Source: an uncultured Mollicutes bacterium
GTDB lineage: Bacteria; Bacillota_I; Bacilli_A; RFN20; CAG-826
Direction: 5' to 3'
Length of the DNA: 38,311 nt
Assembly (NCBI GenBank): GCA_900549975.1
Contig: URQK01000004.1
Location: forward strand, 1-38,311
Shown: positions 7,476 to 14,544 of the stretch, piece by piece
Position numbering within the stretch: position 1 is the first letter of the stretch
How the letters are laid out: each line of letters begins with the position of its first letter
Made by a program: the position numbers and the translations under genes
The notes under the pieces: generated by a model
Databases searched by the model: none
The model's input: the letters and a program-made list of their open reading frames with translations, nothing else
Told to the model about the DNA's origin: nothing

Positions 7476-8017
7476 AGATTCACCTTCTTTATAACTTCAT
7501 CAACTTTATCTTTACTAATATTTAAACTATTCAATCTTTTTAATAAAGTTTTAGCATTTCCAAACCCTAAATGCAATTCTTGCATAACTTTTATTCTTAA
7601 TTTATTCGCATTTTCATTTCCACATAAATTACGAACATATAAATCTTCCATCGCCCAATTGCCTTGTTCGTTTTTAGTGTTTTCAATAACATTATCCAAG
7701 ACATTTAATATATGTTCTTTATTAGATTCCGCTACACCGACCTTGTGCTTTTTTATACATTCTTTTTTATCAACATAAGCATGTAATAAATTAGGTATTT
7801 CGTTATTTAAAATATCTCGAATTCTTTTGCCAGGAGAATCAGGATCTGTTAATACTAAAATCTTTTTATTTAAAGAAGAATTCTTTAAATAATTTATTGT
7901 TTCACGTGGAACATCACTTCCGTTTGTGATTACAAATTCCGCATCAATAAAAGACTCTAAAAATTGAACATCACTTTTACCTTCCACCACAATAATAGCA
8001 TTAATTATTTTCTTCAT
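7472..8017 (-). CDS. rnmV: ribonuclease M5
   Basis: Toprim-domain nuclease that matures 5S rRNA in low-GC Gram-positive bacteria. The Toprim signature is clear: VVEGKSD with the catalytic Glu12, then VLTDPDSPGKRIR with the acidic DxD at 58-60. GNWAMEDLYVRNLCG-like and HLGFGNAKTLLKRLN sequences follow as in the RNase M5 C-terminal domain. The length of 181 residues is normal. The start at 8017 uses AAGGT and lies 17 nt inside the end of tatD; the stop overlaps the ksgA start. This places it in the middle of a tightly packed tatD-rnmV-ksgA unit. Its presence argues for a Bacillota or related lineage. Confidence 0.95.
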   Translation of the reverse strand: MKKIINAIIVVEGKSDVQFLESFIDAEFVITNGSDVPRETINYLKNSSLNKKILVLTDPDSPGKRIRDILNNEIPNLLHAYVDKKECIKKHKVGVAESNKEHILNVLDNVIENTKNEQGNWAMEDLYVRNLCGNENANKLRIKVMQELHLGFGNAKTLLKRLNSLNISKDKVDEVIKKVNL

Positions 8018-8786
8018 ATTTTACCTTAAAAACTTTCATAGCATTTTGCGTTGTTATTTCTTCAATTACTTTGACGTCTTCATTTCTAATATTTGCTATT
8101 TCTTTAGCAACTAAAGTTACATATTTAGGAGCATTTTGTGTTCCTCGATACGGATGTGGCGTTAAATAAGGAGAATCAGTCTCAATTAATAAATAATTTA
8201 AATCAATATTAGCCGCGACCTCTTTAGGAGTTTTAGCATTTTTAAAAGTGACTGGTCCACCTAACGATATATACATTCCTAAACTAATAAAGTCATTCAT
8301 CATTTCTTTTGGTCCACTATAACAATGCATTATGCCTCCATATAGCGGTTTATATTTTCTTAAAATCATTAAAGTATCATTTATCGCGTCACGTGAATGA
8401 ACGATAATTGGTAACTTATATTTATTAGCAATCTCAATTTGCTTAATAAACACTTGTTTTTGAATTTCTTGTTTTGCTTTATCTTTTTCCCAGTAATAAT
8501 CTAATCCTATTTCTCCAATAGCGACAATTTTAGGATTATCTGGTATTAAAGAAAATAAACTAAATACACCTTCAATATTATCTTTAGTTATTTCTTCTGG
8601 TTGTAATCCAATCGCACCAAATATATTTTTTTCTTTTATTAATTCAAATACTTTTTTTGATGAATCATAATCATAACCAGGAACAACAATCATTTTGACA
8701 TTATTATCATGAGCTTCTTTAATCAACTCATCTTTTTTTATAAATAATTCTTCACTATTTAAGTGACAATGTGTATCAAAAAACAT
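8001..8786 (-). CDS. tatD: TatD family metal-dependent deoxyribonuclease
   Basis: Cytoplasmic TIM-barrel metallo-hydrolase of the TatD family (YabD in Bacillus); the members act as 3'-5' DNases or D-aminoacyl-tRNA deacylases. Metal ligands are in FDTHCHLN at the N-terminus, in GEIGLDYYWE, in IVHSRDA, in MHCYSG and in IETDSPYLTPHPYRG. I start it at the ATG at 8786 (261 residues), three bases after the mnmE stop, because the family begins with this FDTH motif; a TTG six codons upstream would lie inside mnmE. GGGGA in the last codons of mnmE can serve as the binding site. The order tatD-rnmV-ksgA matches Bacillus. Confidence 0.94.
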   Translation of the reverse strand: MFFDTHCHLNSEELFIKKDELIKEAHDNNVKMIVVPGYDYDSSKKVFELIKEKNIFGAIGLQPEEITKDNIEGVFSLFSLIPDNPKIVAIGEIGLDYYWEKDKAKQEIQKQVFIKQIEIANKYKLPIIVHSRDAINDTLMILRKYKPLYGGIMHCYSGPKEMMNDFISLGMYISLGGPVTFKNAKTPKEVAANIDLNYLLIETDSPYLTPHPYRGTQNAPKYVTLVAKEIANIRNEDVKVIEEITTQNAMKVFKVKYEENN

Positions 8787-8788
8787 AT

Positions 8789-10111
8789 TTATTTCCCCAC
8801 ACAAAATCTTGCAAATATTTCTTTAGATATATCAACATTTGTTTCGTTTCCTAAAATCGCTTGAATTGAATTATAAGCATTAGTTAATGAAACCGAAATT
8901 AAATCAACTGGTAAACCATTTTTTGCATCTTCGATAGCTTTTAATATCTCAATATTGGCTTTTTTTAGTAATCCAATTTGTCTTGAATTATTTAAAGAAG
9001 GCCTTAAGAAACTTTCGTTACTTACACCCACTCTATTCAGCATTTCATCAATTAAAGAATCAACCTCTCCTTTTTTAGCGGAAATACTAATTCCCTTTAC
9101 ACTAGAACTTATATCTGATTTATTATGAACAATAATCACATTTTTATCTTTTGTTTGATCAATAAGTTCTTGATCATCTTTATCTAGCTTTTTACTTGCA
9201 TCGAGTAAAAGAAGTACTAAATCTGCTTGATCAATAGTTTTCTTCGCTTTATTAATACCAATTGATTCTACAACATCAGAAGATTCGTGAATTCCAGCTG
9301 TATCAAACATATGGAATGTAATACCTTTAAGAGTTACATCACCTTCAACAATATCTCGTGTTGTTCCAGCAATATCTGTGACAATAGCCTTATCTTCTTT
9401 TAATAAAGCATTTAATAATGAAGATTTACCAACATTAGGTTTACCAACGATAGCAACATTAATACCTTCTTTGATTTTTTCTCCTTCTTGACCTTCTTTA
9501 ATAAGTTTTAAAATATATTGATGCATTTTATTTCCTTCACTAATGATTTTATCGATAGTTACTACTTCAATATCTTCATATTCTGGATAATCAATATTTA
9601 CTTCAATATTAGCAAGAAGTGCGGCTAAAGAATCATTTAAAGGCGCAAGTAACTTAGTTGTTTTTCCTTCAAGAGAAAGAAGTGATAGTTTTTTTGCTTC
9701 TTTAGAGGTTGCATTAATAACATCATTAATAGCTTCTGCTTGTATTAAATCTATTCTTCCATTCATATAAGCACGGGAAGAAAACTCACCACGAGTAGCT
9801 AATCTTGCTCCGTTTTTGATTAATAATTCAATTATTTCATTAGCAATTAATAAAGAGCCATGACACATAATTTCTACACTATTTTCTCCTGTAAAACTAT
9901 GCGGTTTAATATAATTTAATAAAATTACTTCATCAATTATTTCTTCATCATCTTTTATAAATCCATAATTAATTTGTCGTTTTGTTAATTGTGTAATGTC
10001 TTTAGAAAAAACTTTAGAAACTATATCATAACTTTCTTCGCCACTTACACGAATTACTGCGATTGCGGATTTCATCGGAGCAGTCGCTAAAGCAACAATG
10101 GTATCTAACAT
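8789..10111 (-). CDS. mnmE: tRNA uridine-5-carboxymethylaminomethyl modification GTPase MnmE
   Basis: With MnmG it installs the cmnm5 group on U34 of certain tRNAs. The N-terminal formyl-THF-binding domain begins IVALATAPMKSAIAVIRVSG. The G domain inserted in the helical domain has GKPNVGKS at 223-230, DIAGTTRD as the G2 switch, DTAG at 270-273 and HNKSD as the G4 motif. The C-terminus ends FCVGK, with the conserved Cys437 of the C-(I/L/V)-G-K motif. At 440 residues it is slightly shorter than the usual 450-460. The ATG has GAAGGTGA upstream. In most Bacillota mnmG follows mnmE; here tatD follows directly, so the partner gene must lie elsewhere. Confidence 0.97.
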   Translation of the reverse strand: MLDTIVALATAPMKSAIAVIRVSGEESYDIVSKVFSKDITQLTKRQINYGFIKDDEEIIDEVILLNYIKPHSFTGENSVEIMCHGSLLIANEIIELLIKNGARLATRGEFSSRAYMNGRIDLIQAEAINDVINATSKEAKKLSLLSLEGKTTKLLAPLNDSLAALLANIEVNIDYPEYEDIEVVTIDKIISEGNKMHQYILKLIKEGQEGEKIKEGINVAIVGKPNVGKSSLLNALLKEDKAIVTDIAGTTRDIVEGDVTLKGITFHMFDTAGIHESSDVVESIGINKAKKTIDQADLVLLLLDASKKLDKDDQELIDQTKDKNVIIVHNKSDISSSVKGISISAKKGEVDSLIDEMLNRVGVSNESFLRPSLNNSRQIGLLKKANIEILKAIEDAKNGLPVDLISVSLTNAYNSIQAILGNETNVDISKEIFARFCVGK

Positions 10112-10141
10112 AAGTTCACCTTCTTTTATAACTATTTTAGC

Positions 10142-10170
10142 AAAAAAAGAAGAACCATTATAGGTTCTCT
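10142..10170 (-). terminator. terminator downstream of jag
   Basis: On the minus strand AGAACC and GGTTCT pair around a TATAAT loop, extended by weaker pairs, followed by T7 after a short spacer. It starts a few bases past the jag stop and lies in the only sizeable gap (63 nt) between jag and mnmE. Confidence 0.7.
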
Positions 10171-10174
10171 TTAA

Positions 10175-10774
10175 TTAATCAACATATTTAATTGTAATTT
10201 GACGTTTATGACCTTCGCCAACGCTTTCAGTTTTAATGTTTTTAAACTTAGCTAATGCGTTATGAATAACTCTTCTTTCATCAGCAGGCATTGGATCTAA
10301 TGTCGCAGTTGCTTTTGTTTTTTGAACATCATGAGCAACTCTTTTAGCCATACGAACTAATTTTTGATATTTGTCGTTTTTATATTCGCCAACATCTAGT
10401 AAAATTCTAAATCTTCTTTTGAATTTTGAAGATACCGCTAAACGGGCTAATTCGTTAATAGCTTGTAATGTTTTACCATTTTTTCCAATTAAGATTGAAT
10501 TGCTTTCACTTAATAAAGAAACACGAATCACATCATCAGAGATAGTAGACTTTGTTGTTACTTCAATACCTAATTCTCCTATTGCAGTTTTTAAATAATT
10601 CTCAACAAATTCGATAACATCTGATAAATCATAAGCAAGAATTACTGCTTTTTTGGAGAATAACCCTTTCTTTTCTTCTAAAACTTCATACATTAATGAT
10701 TCAGGTTCCATCATTAATTCAGCACAAGCAAGCATTTTTGCTGCTTCAACTGTTTTTGCTTCATACTTTTTCAT
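10175..10774 (-). CDS. jag: RNA-binding protein Jag/KhpB (SpoIIIJ-associated)
   Basis: An RNA-binding protein that in Gram-positive bacteria pairs with KhpA and affects cell elongation and division; its gene travels with yidC. The order of domains is Jag-N (residues 1-50, with a KKGLFSKKAVI linker motif at 35-45), a KH domain with IGKNGKT at 96-102 and an R3H domain near the C-terminus (MPADERRVIHNALAKF, then EGHKRQI). The length of 199 residues is typical. The start codon lies one base past the yidC stop and its binding site is inside the last codons of yidC, so the two are co-translated. The terminator at 10142-10170 closes the unit. Confidence 0.95.
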   Translation of the reverse strand: MKKYEAKTVEAAKMLACAELMMEPESLMYEVLEEKKGLFSKKAVILAYDLSDVIEFVENYLKTAIGELGIEVTTKSTISDDVIRVSLLSESNSILIGKNGKTLQAINELARLAVSSKFKRRFRILLDVGEYKNDKYQKLVRMAKRVAHDVQKTKATATLDPMPADERRVIHNALAKFKNIKTESVGEGHKRQITIKYVD

Positions 10775-10775
10775 A

Positions 10776-12158
10776 CTAATTTTTCTTCCTCTTAATAATT
10801 TTTTGTGTAATTAATGTTTGAATAATAGAAATAAGCGCACTTACTAACCAATAAACACCCATTGCGGATGGTAAACTAATACCCATAACAATAATCATAA
10901 TTAACATTACGTTATTCATCATCTTCATTTGAGATTGATTCTTATCAACAGCATTATTTTTACCCATTTTAGCAACATTCTTATCAGCTTTCTTTTGCAT
11001 CCATTGTGGTAATTTCATAGAAATTAATTGAGTAACGGACATTAAGATAAATAACACTATTGCTGTAATATAAGTACCAGGATTTGGACTTGAGAAATTA
11101 ATCATCTCTTTACCTAAAGAAGCACTTAATTCCAAACCAAAGATATCACCAGTTGATAATATAGCCGCACCTTGTAAAGCACCCCATACACAAATAAAGA
11201 TTGGAAATTGAACAATCATTACGATTAATTGTGTTACTGGATTCACTTTGTTTTTCTTATATAAATCCATTTGTGCTTGTGCTAAGCGTTGTTTTTCATA
11301 TTGATTTGTATCAGCATTAGGATACTTTTCTTGAATTTTTCTTAATTCTGGTTGTAATGCAGTCATTTTATTTTGAGCAATTGTTGACTTAAATGTAAAC
11401 AACATCATTAATCCGCGAACAATAAAAGTAATCAAAACAATTGCTAATAATTGTCCCCAACCATTTGAGCCAAATGCAACGGACATTTTATGAACACCCC
11501 AAGAAATCGGGTAAACAAATAGTCCTTCAAATAATCCACCATACTTCCAAGCATATCCCCAAGATTTACCTTCAACATCATATATTCCTGTTTTTCCACC
11601 AAATTTTCCATCTTCTGGAGTTATACACGTACGATATGACGATGATAATATTTCGAGTTGATTTTTATAATATCTAATAAAATCAGTTGTAGGTCCTTTT
11701 TTAGCGTTCTCTAAACTTACATTATTGAAATCATTAACAATCTTATCAAAGTTTTTCCATAATTCTCTTTCATTAGAACTTGCTTCAGCATAATTGTCAT
11801 CAAGATATAAAGCATAACCAAACTTAGCTAAAATTTGTGTCTCGAGTGGTTGATCATCTAACTCACCATCGTGTTCAAGTGTCTCTTTCACCTTGTTATT
11901 TGTTCTAGCATTTGCTTCTAATGTGGCAATTTCTAATGTCTTGGCATCAAATTCAACCCAGAATTCATTAGATGGGATATCATTTGTTTCCTTAGCTGCT
12001 TCAATTAATTTATTTCTTCCTTCCACTGCGCCATATTCGGTGTACCACATAGCGGCTTTATCTTTATTAGAACAAAAATTCGCAGTACAACTTGACATAG
12101 CAAATCCAACAAAGGCTAAAGCGATGAAAGCCTTAAACCATTTTTTAAATTTGTTCAT
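10776..12158 (-). CDS. yidC: membrane protein insertase YidC/Oxa1 family with a large extracytoplasmic domain
   Basis: Inserts and folds membrane proteins, alone or with SecYEG. A signal segment (8-23) ends in MSSC, so Cys24 may be lipidated, although Met at -3 makes the lipobox imperfect. The insertase core lies at about 200-455: a first core helix with the conserved Arg248 of the hydrophilic groove (TFIVRGLMM), the cytoplasmic hairpin with KMTALQPELRKIQEKYP, and helices around 308-333, 362-382 and 414-453. Between the signal and the core lies a region of about 175 residues, soluble and with no recognised domain. Typical Gram-positive YidC proteins are 260-310 residues, so this one (460) is unusually large. 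It overlaps rnpA by 14 nt with a GGAGG site inside rnpA, and jag follows after one base. Confidence 0.95.
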   Translation of the reverse strand: MNKFKKWFKAFIALAFVGFAMSSCTANFCSNKDKAAMWYTEYGAVEGRNKLIEAAKETNDIPSNEFWVEFDAKTLEIATLEANARTNNKVKETLEHDGELDDQPLETQILAKFGYALYLDDNYAEASSNERELWKNFDKIVNDFNNVSLENAKKGPTTDFIRYYKNQLEILSSSYRTCITPEDGKFGGKTGIYDVEGKSWGYAWKYGGLFEGLFVYPISWGVHKMSVAFGSNGWGQLLAIVLITFIVRGLMMLFTFKSTIAQNKMTALQPELRKIQEKYPNADTNQYEKQRLAQAQMDLYKKNKVNPVTQLIVMIVQFPIFICVWGALQGAAILSTGDIFGLELSASLGKEMINFSSPNPGTYITAIVLFILMSVTQLISMKLPQWMQKKADKNVAKMGKNNAVDKNQSQMKMMNNVMLIMIIVMGISLPSAMGVYWLVSALISIIQTLITQKIIKRKKN

Positions 12159-12492
12159 TTATTTTCCTCCTAATCTTTTCTAAAGTACGAGATAATATTT
12201 TTTCGTTTTCTAGAAATGAATTATTTTTATAATTTTGTCTTACGATAATAATCACATCAATGTTGTTTAAATTTTCTTTTAAATCATGAAACATATGACG
12301 AACTTGACGCTTAATGTTATTTCTAATCACAGCATTCCCTAATTTTTTTGATACAGATATTCCGACTCTAACTATTTTGTCTTCATTGTTATCATAGTAA
12401 ACAACAAAAGATGGATTTTTCTCAACTTTATTTGAACGGATGATTTTTTGAAAATCTTCGTGCTTTTTTACACGATGCTTTTTATCGATCAT
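12145..12492 (-). CDS. rnpA: ribonuclease P protein component
   Basis: Protein subunit of RNase P, which trims tRNA 5' leaders. KKHRVKKHEDFQKII opens the fold, and the signature RNNIKRQVRHMF (the conserved RNR-type basic helix) is clear, as is VGISVSKKLGNAV. I choose the second ATG (12492, 115 residues), because AGGAGG at 12499-12504 is 6 nt before it but directly abuts the first ATG at 12498. It lies in the usual rpmH-rnpA-yidC order, but a terminator-like hairpin separates it from rpmH. Its end overlaps yidC. Confidence 0.95.
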   Translation of the reverse strand: MIDKKHRVKKHEDFQKIIRSNKVEKNPSFVVYYDNNEDKIVRVGISVSKKLGNAVIRNNIKRQVRHMFHDLKENLNNIDVIIIVRQNYKNNSFLENEKILSRTLEKIRRKINEQI

Positions 12493-12515
12493 AGTCATCC
12501 TCCTTTGATAATCTT

Positions 12516-12546
12516 AAAAAGCCACTAGGAATAATCACTAGTGGCT
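12516..12546 (-). terminator. hairpin terminator between rpmH and rnpA
   Basis: A perfect 9-bp stem AGCCACTAG/CTAGTGGCT with a 9-nt loop, followed on the minus strand by T5. It lies 10 nt past the rpmH stop and 12 nt before the rnpA binding site, so it probably makes rpmH more abundant than rnpA-yidC-jag rather than fully blocking read-through. Confidence 0.85.
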
Positions 12547-12555
12547 AAGAAAAAA

Positions 12556-12690
12556 CTAAGCAGATAGGACTTTTCTTCCTTTGGCACGACGTCTCGCTAA
12601 GACATTTCTACCATTTGGAGTGGCCATTCTAGCTCTGAATCCATGTACAGATTGTTTTTTTCTTTTACTTGGTTGATACGTTCTTTTCAT
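12556..12690 (-). CDS. rpmH: 50S ribosomal protein L34
   Basis: A 44-residue, Arg/Lys-rich protein that starts MKRTYQPSKRK and continues HGFRARMATPNGRNVLARRRAKGRKVLSA in two stretches, the standard L34 sequence. It packs into the large ribosomal subunit. A GGAGGTG binding site lies at 12697-12703. It has a strong promoter of its own at 12731-12759 and a terminator directly after it. Its place beside the DnaA-box region, diverging from dnaA, is one of the most conserved arrangements at bacterial origins. Confidence 0.98.
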   Translation of the reverse strand: MKRTYQPSKRKKQSVHGFRARMATPNGRNVLARRRAKGRKVLSA

Positions 12691-12730
12691 AAATCACACC
12701 TCCGATTCGAAACAGATATACGCGTAAATA

Positions 12731-12759
12731 ATTCTAAAGATTTATTTTATATAAGTCAA
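12731..12759 (-). promoter_or_regulatory. rpmH promoter
   Basis: On the minus strand TTGACT (plus 12754-12759) and TAGAAT (plus 12731-12736) are 17 nt apart, about 41 nt upstream of the rpmH start. The -35 hexamer lies inside the inverted repeat at 12748-12769. Confidence 0.82.
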
Positions 12760-12769
12760 TACTTATATA
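12748..12769. repeat. 9-bp inverted repeat over the rpmH -35 box
   Basis: TATATAAGT and ACTTATATA form a perfect inverted repeat with a 4-nt centre (CAAT). It covers the -35 element of the rpmH promoter, so it could be an operator. No T tract follows, so it is not a terminator. AT-rich chance palindrome is the alternative. Confidence 0.55.
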
Positions 12770-12842
12770 GAAATTTTGCTGATTTCATTGCTTTTGTTTA
12801 TGACAAATGTTTAAGTTTAAAAAGTTTTACACAAATCCACAC

Positions 12843-12950
12843 TTTTCCACAGCGAAAAACTATATCAACAAGTTTTCCACATTAAAAAGTTGTGGAATAT
12901 GTGGAAAACACGATAAAAAGGTACTTATTTTTACGCTTTCTTGTGGAAAA
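12843..12950. other. oriC: oriC, upstream DnaA-box cluster (rpmH-dnaA intergenic)
   Basis: The 335-base gap between rpmH and dnaA holds four copies of TTTTCCACA, one base from the consensus TTATCCACA: plus strand at 12843-12851 and 12873-12881, minus strand at 12900-12908 and 12942-12950. Weaker matches lie at 12833-12841, 12891-12899 and 12990-12998. The position between the diverging rpmH and dnaA genes, together with the second cluster after dnaA, supports a Bacillus-type bipartite origin. Confidence 0.88.
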
Positions 12951-12991
12951 ATAAATATTACTTAATTTTTATTAAATTTTATCAACATTTG

Positions 12992-13000
12992 TGGTATAAT
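12992..13000 (+). promoter_or_regulatory. dnaA promoter (extended -10)
   Basis: TGGTATAAT lies 25 nt before the dnaA start, with no good -35 hexamer. It overlaps a weak DnaA-box-like sequence on the minus strand (12990-12998), which would allow autoregulation by DnaA. A GGAGG site follows at 13014-13018. Confidence 0.72.
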
Positions 13001-13025
13001 TTCGCATAGTATTGGAGGACTAATT

Positions 13026-14396
13026 ATGCCTACTGCAGCAGTTACAATATCCACATTAAAAGAATTGTGGGATAGAACATTACAAAAAGTCAAAGTCAAA
13101 TTAAATGACGATAATATTTATAGCACATTTTTTGCCGATACATATATTCACAAATATGAAGGCAATAAAGTTACAGTTGCTGTTTCTTCCGCTTTTGCTA
13201 AAGCGTTAATTGAAAAATCTTATATGTCGCTTCTAATGGATACTTTATCAGAAGTATCAGAAACAAATTTACTAATTGAATTAGTTTTAGCAGATGATAT
13301 AAAGAAAGATAATCATCCAATTGTTATGGAAACAAAAAAAGCAAGTTTCTTTAAGAACTCTGTTCTTAAGCCAAATTATACATTTGAAACATTTGTTGTC
13401 GGACCTTCTAATCGTGAAGCCCAACAAGCCGCATTAATGATTGCCTCTAATCCAGGGAAATTTTATAATCCTTTGTTTCTTTACTCTAGTTCGGGATTAG
13501 GTAAAACTCATTTATTACACGCAATTGGAAATTATATAAAAGAAAGACATCCAAATTTAAACATTTTATATATTTCTAGTGATGATTTTATTGATGAATA
13601 TATTCGTTATGTTCGTGGAGATAAAGATAGTGATAATCTAAAAGATTATTTCAAATCAATTGATGTATTGTTAGTGGATGATATTCAGTTTTTAGCAGGA
13701 CGCGATAAAACTCAAGAAATGTTCTTTTTTGTCTTCAATTCTTTAGTTAATGCTAATAAACAAATTGTTTTAACTTCTGATCGTCAACCAACAGAATTAA
13801 AAGGACTAGAAGAACGTCTTGTTACTAGATTCTCTTCTGGATTAAATATTAGTATTGCTCAACCTGATTTAGAAACAAGCATTGCTATTTTAAAAAGAAA
13901 AGTTGTTGGTAATGGTTTAGATGTGGATAAATTCGATGAAGATGTTTTTGAATTTATAGCTAAAAACTTTGGAAATAGTGTCCGCGACCTTGAAGGTGGA
14001 TTAAATCGTCTTATTTTCTATGCAATAAATATGAAACAATCAAGTCATATTGATCTAAATATGACCTTAGAGTCTTTTTCAAACATTATCAACACTAAAG
14101 AAGCGAAAAAGAAGTTAGATGAAAATAAAATAATCCGTGTTGTTGCTGATTATTATAATTTAACACCATCACAAATAACTGGAAAAATTAGAACTAGTGA
14201 AATTTCTTTGGCGCGCCACATTGCTATTTATTTATGTCGTGATGTATTAGATATGCCTTTTACAAAAATTGGTCAATGCTTTGGCGGCAAAGATCATTCC
14301 ACTATTATGTCTGCGGTAAAAAAAGTGGAAAAAGAGTTGAAAACTAACGAGCAAATGAAAATCGTTATAAAAGAGCTTAAGAATCGACTTAAATAA
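13026..14396 (+). CDS. dnaA: chromosomal replication initiator protein DnaA
   Basis: AAA+ ATPase that binds DnaA boxes and melts the origin. Domain I covers about residues 1-90 (LKELWDRTLQ...STFFADTYI), a short linker follows, and the AAA+ domain III starts at YTFETFVVGPSNREA (118-132). Walker A reads SSSGLGKTHLL (154-164); the first position, normally Gly, is Ser. Walker B is LLVDDIQFL (215-223). Domain IV has the DNA-binding signature GGKDHST (420-426). At 456 residues it is a normal size. The start has GGAGG 7 nt upstream. The flanking DnaA boxes and the downstream dnaN confirm identity. Confidence 0.98.
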   Translation: MPTAAVTISTLKELWDRTLQKVKVKLNDDNIYSTFFADTYIHKYEGNKVTVAVSSAFAKALIEKSYMSLLMDTLSEVSETNLLIELVLADDIKKDNHPIVMETKKASFFKNSVLKPNYTFETFVVGPSNREAQQAALMIASNPGKFYNPLFLYSSSGLGKTHLLHAIGNYIKERHPNLNILYISSDDFIDEYIRYVRGDKDSDNLKDYFKSIDVLLVDDIQFLAGRDKTQEMFFFVFNSLVNANKQIVLTSDRQPTELKGLEERLVTRFSSGLNISIAQPDLETSIAILKRKVVGNGLDVDKFDEDVFEFIAKNFGNSVRDLEGGLNRLIFYAINMKQSSHIDLNMTLESFSNIINTKEAKKKLDENKIIRVVADYYNLTPSQITGKIRTSEISLARHIAIYLCRDVLDMPFTKIGQCFGGKDHSTIMSAVKKVEKELKTNEQMKIVIKELKNRLK

Positions 14397-14445
14397 AGAT
14401 TTCTTCACTAATTTTGAAAAAAGCATTTAAACTATCTATTTATTA

Positions 14446-14454
14446 TGATATAAT
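14446..14454 (+). promoter_or_regulatory. candidate dnaN promoter (extended -10)
   Basis: TGATATAAT lies between dnaA and dnaN, about 90 nt before the dnaN start and just upstream of two DnaA boxes. No clear -35. Transcripts from it would cross the putative unwinding region. Confidence 0.55.
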
Positions 14455-14478
14455 AAATAAAGTTAATGGCTATGATAG

Positions 14479-14535
14479 TTTTCCACATTATTCACAGTCA
14501 TTATTATTATTAATTATTTTAAAAAACAAAGAAGG
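14479..14535. other. oriC: oriC, downstream DnaA boxes and probable unwinding element
   Basis: Two DnaA boxes in direct repeat abut each other: TTTTCCACA (14479-14487) and TTATTCACA (14488-14496, a full match to TTATNCACA). After a 4-nt spacer come four tandem TTA triplets (14501-14512, TAA on the other strand) and then a stretch of nearly pure A/T up to the dnaN binding site. Adjacent boxes followed by A-T triplets resemble the basal unwinding layout with DnaA-trio elements known from Bacillus. Confidence 0.72.
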
Positions 14536-14544
14536 AGAATTATT

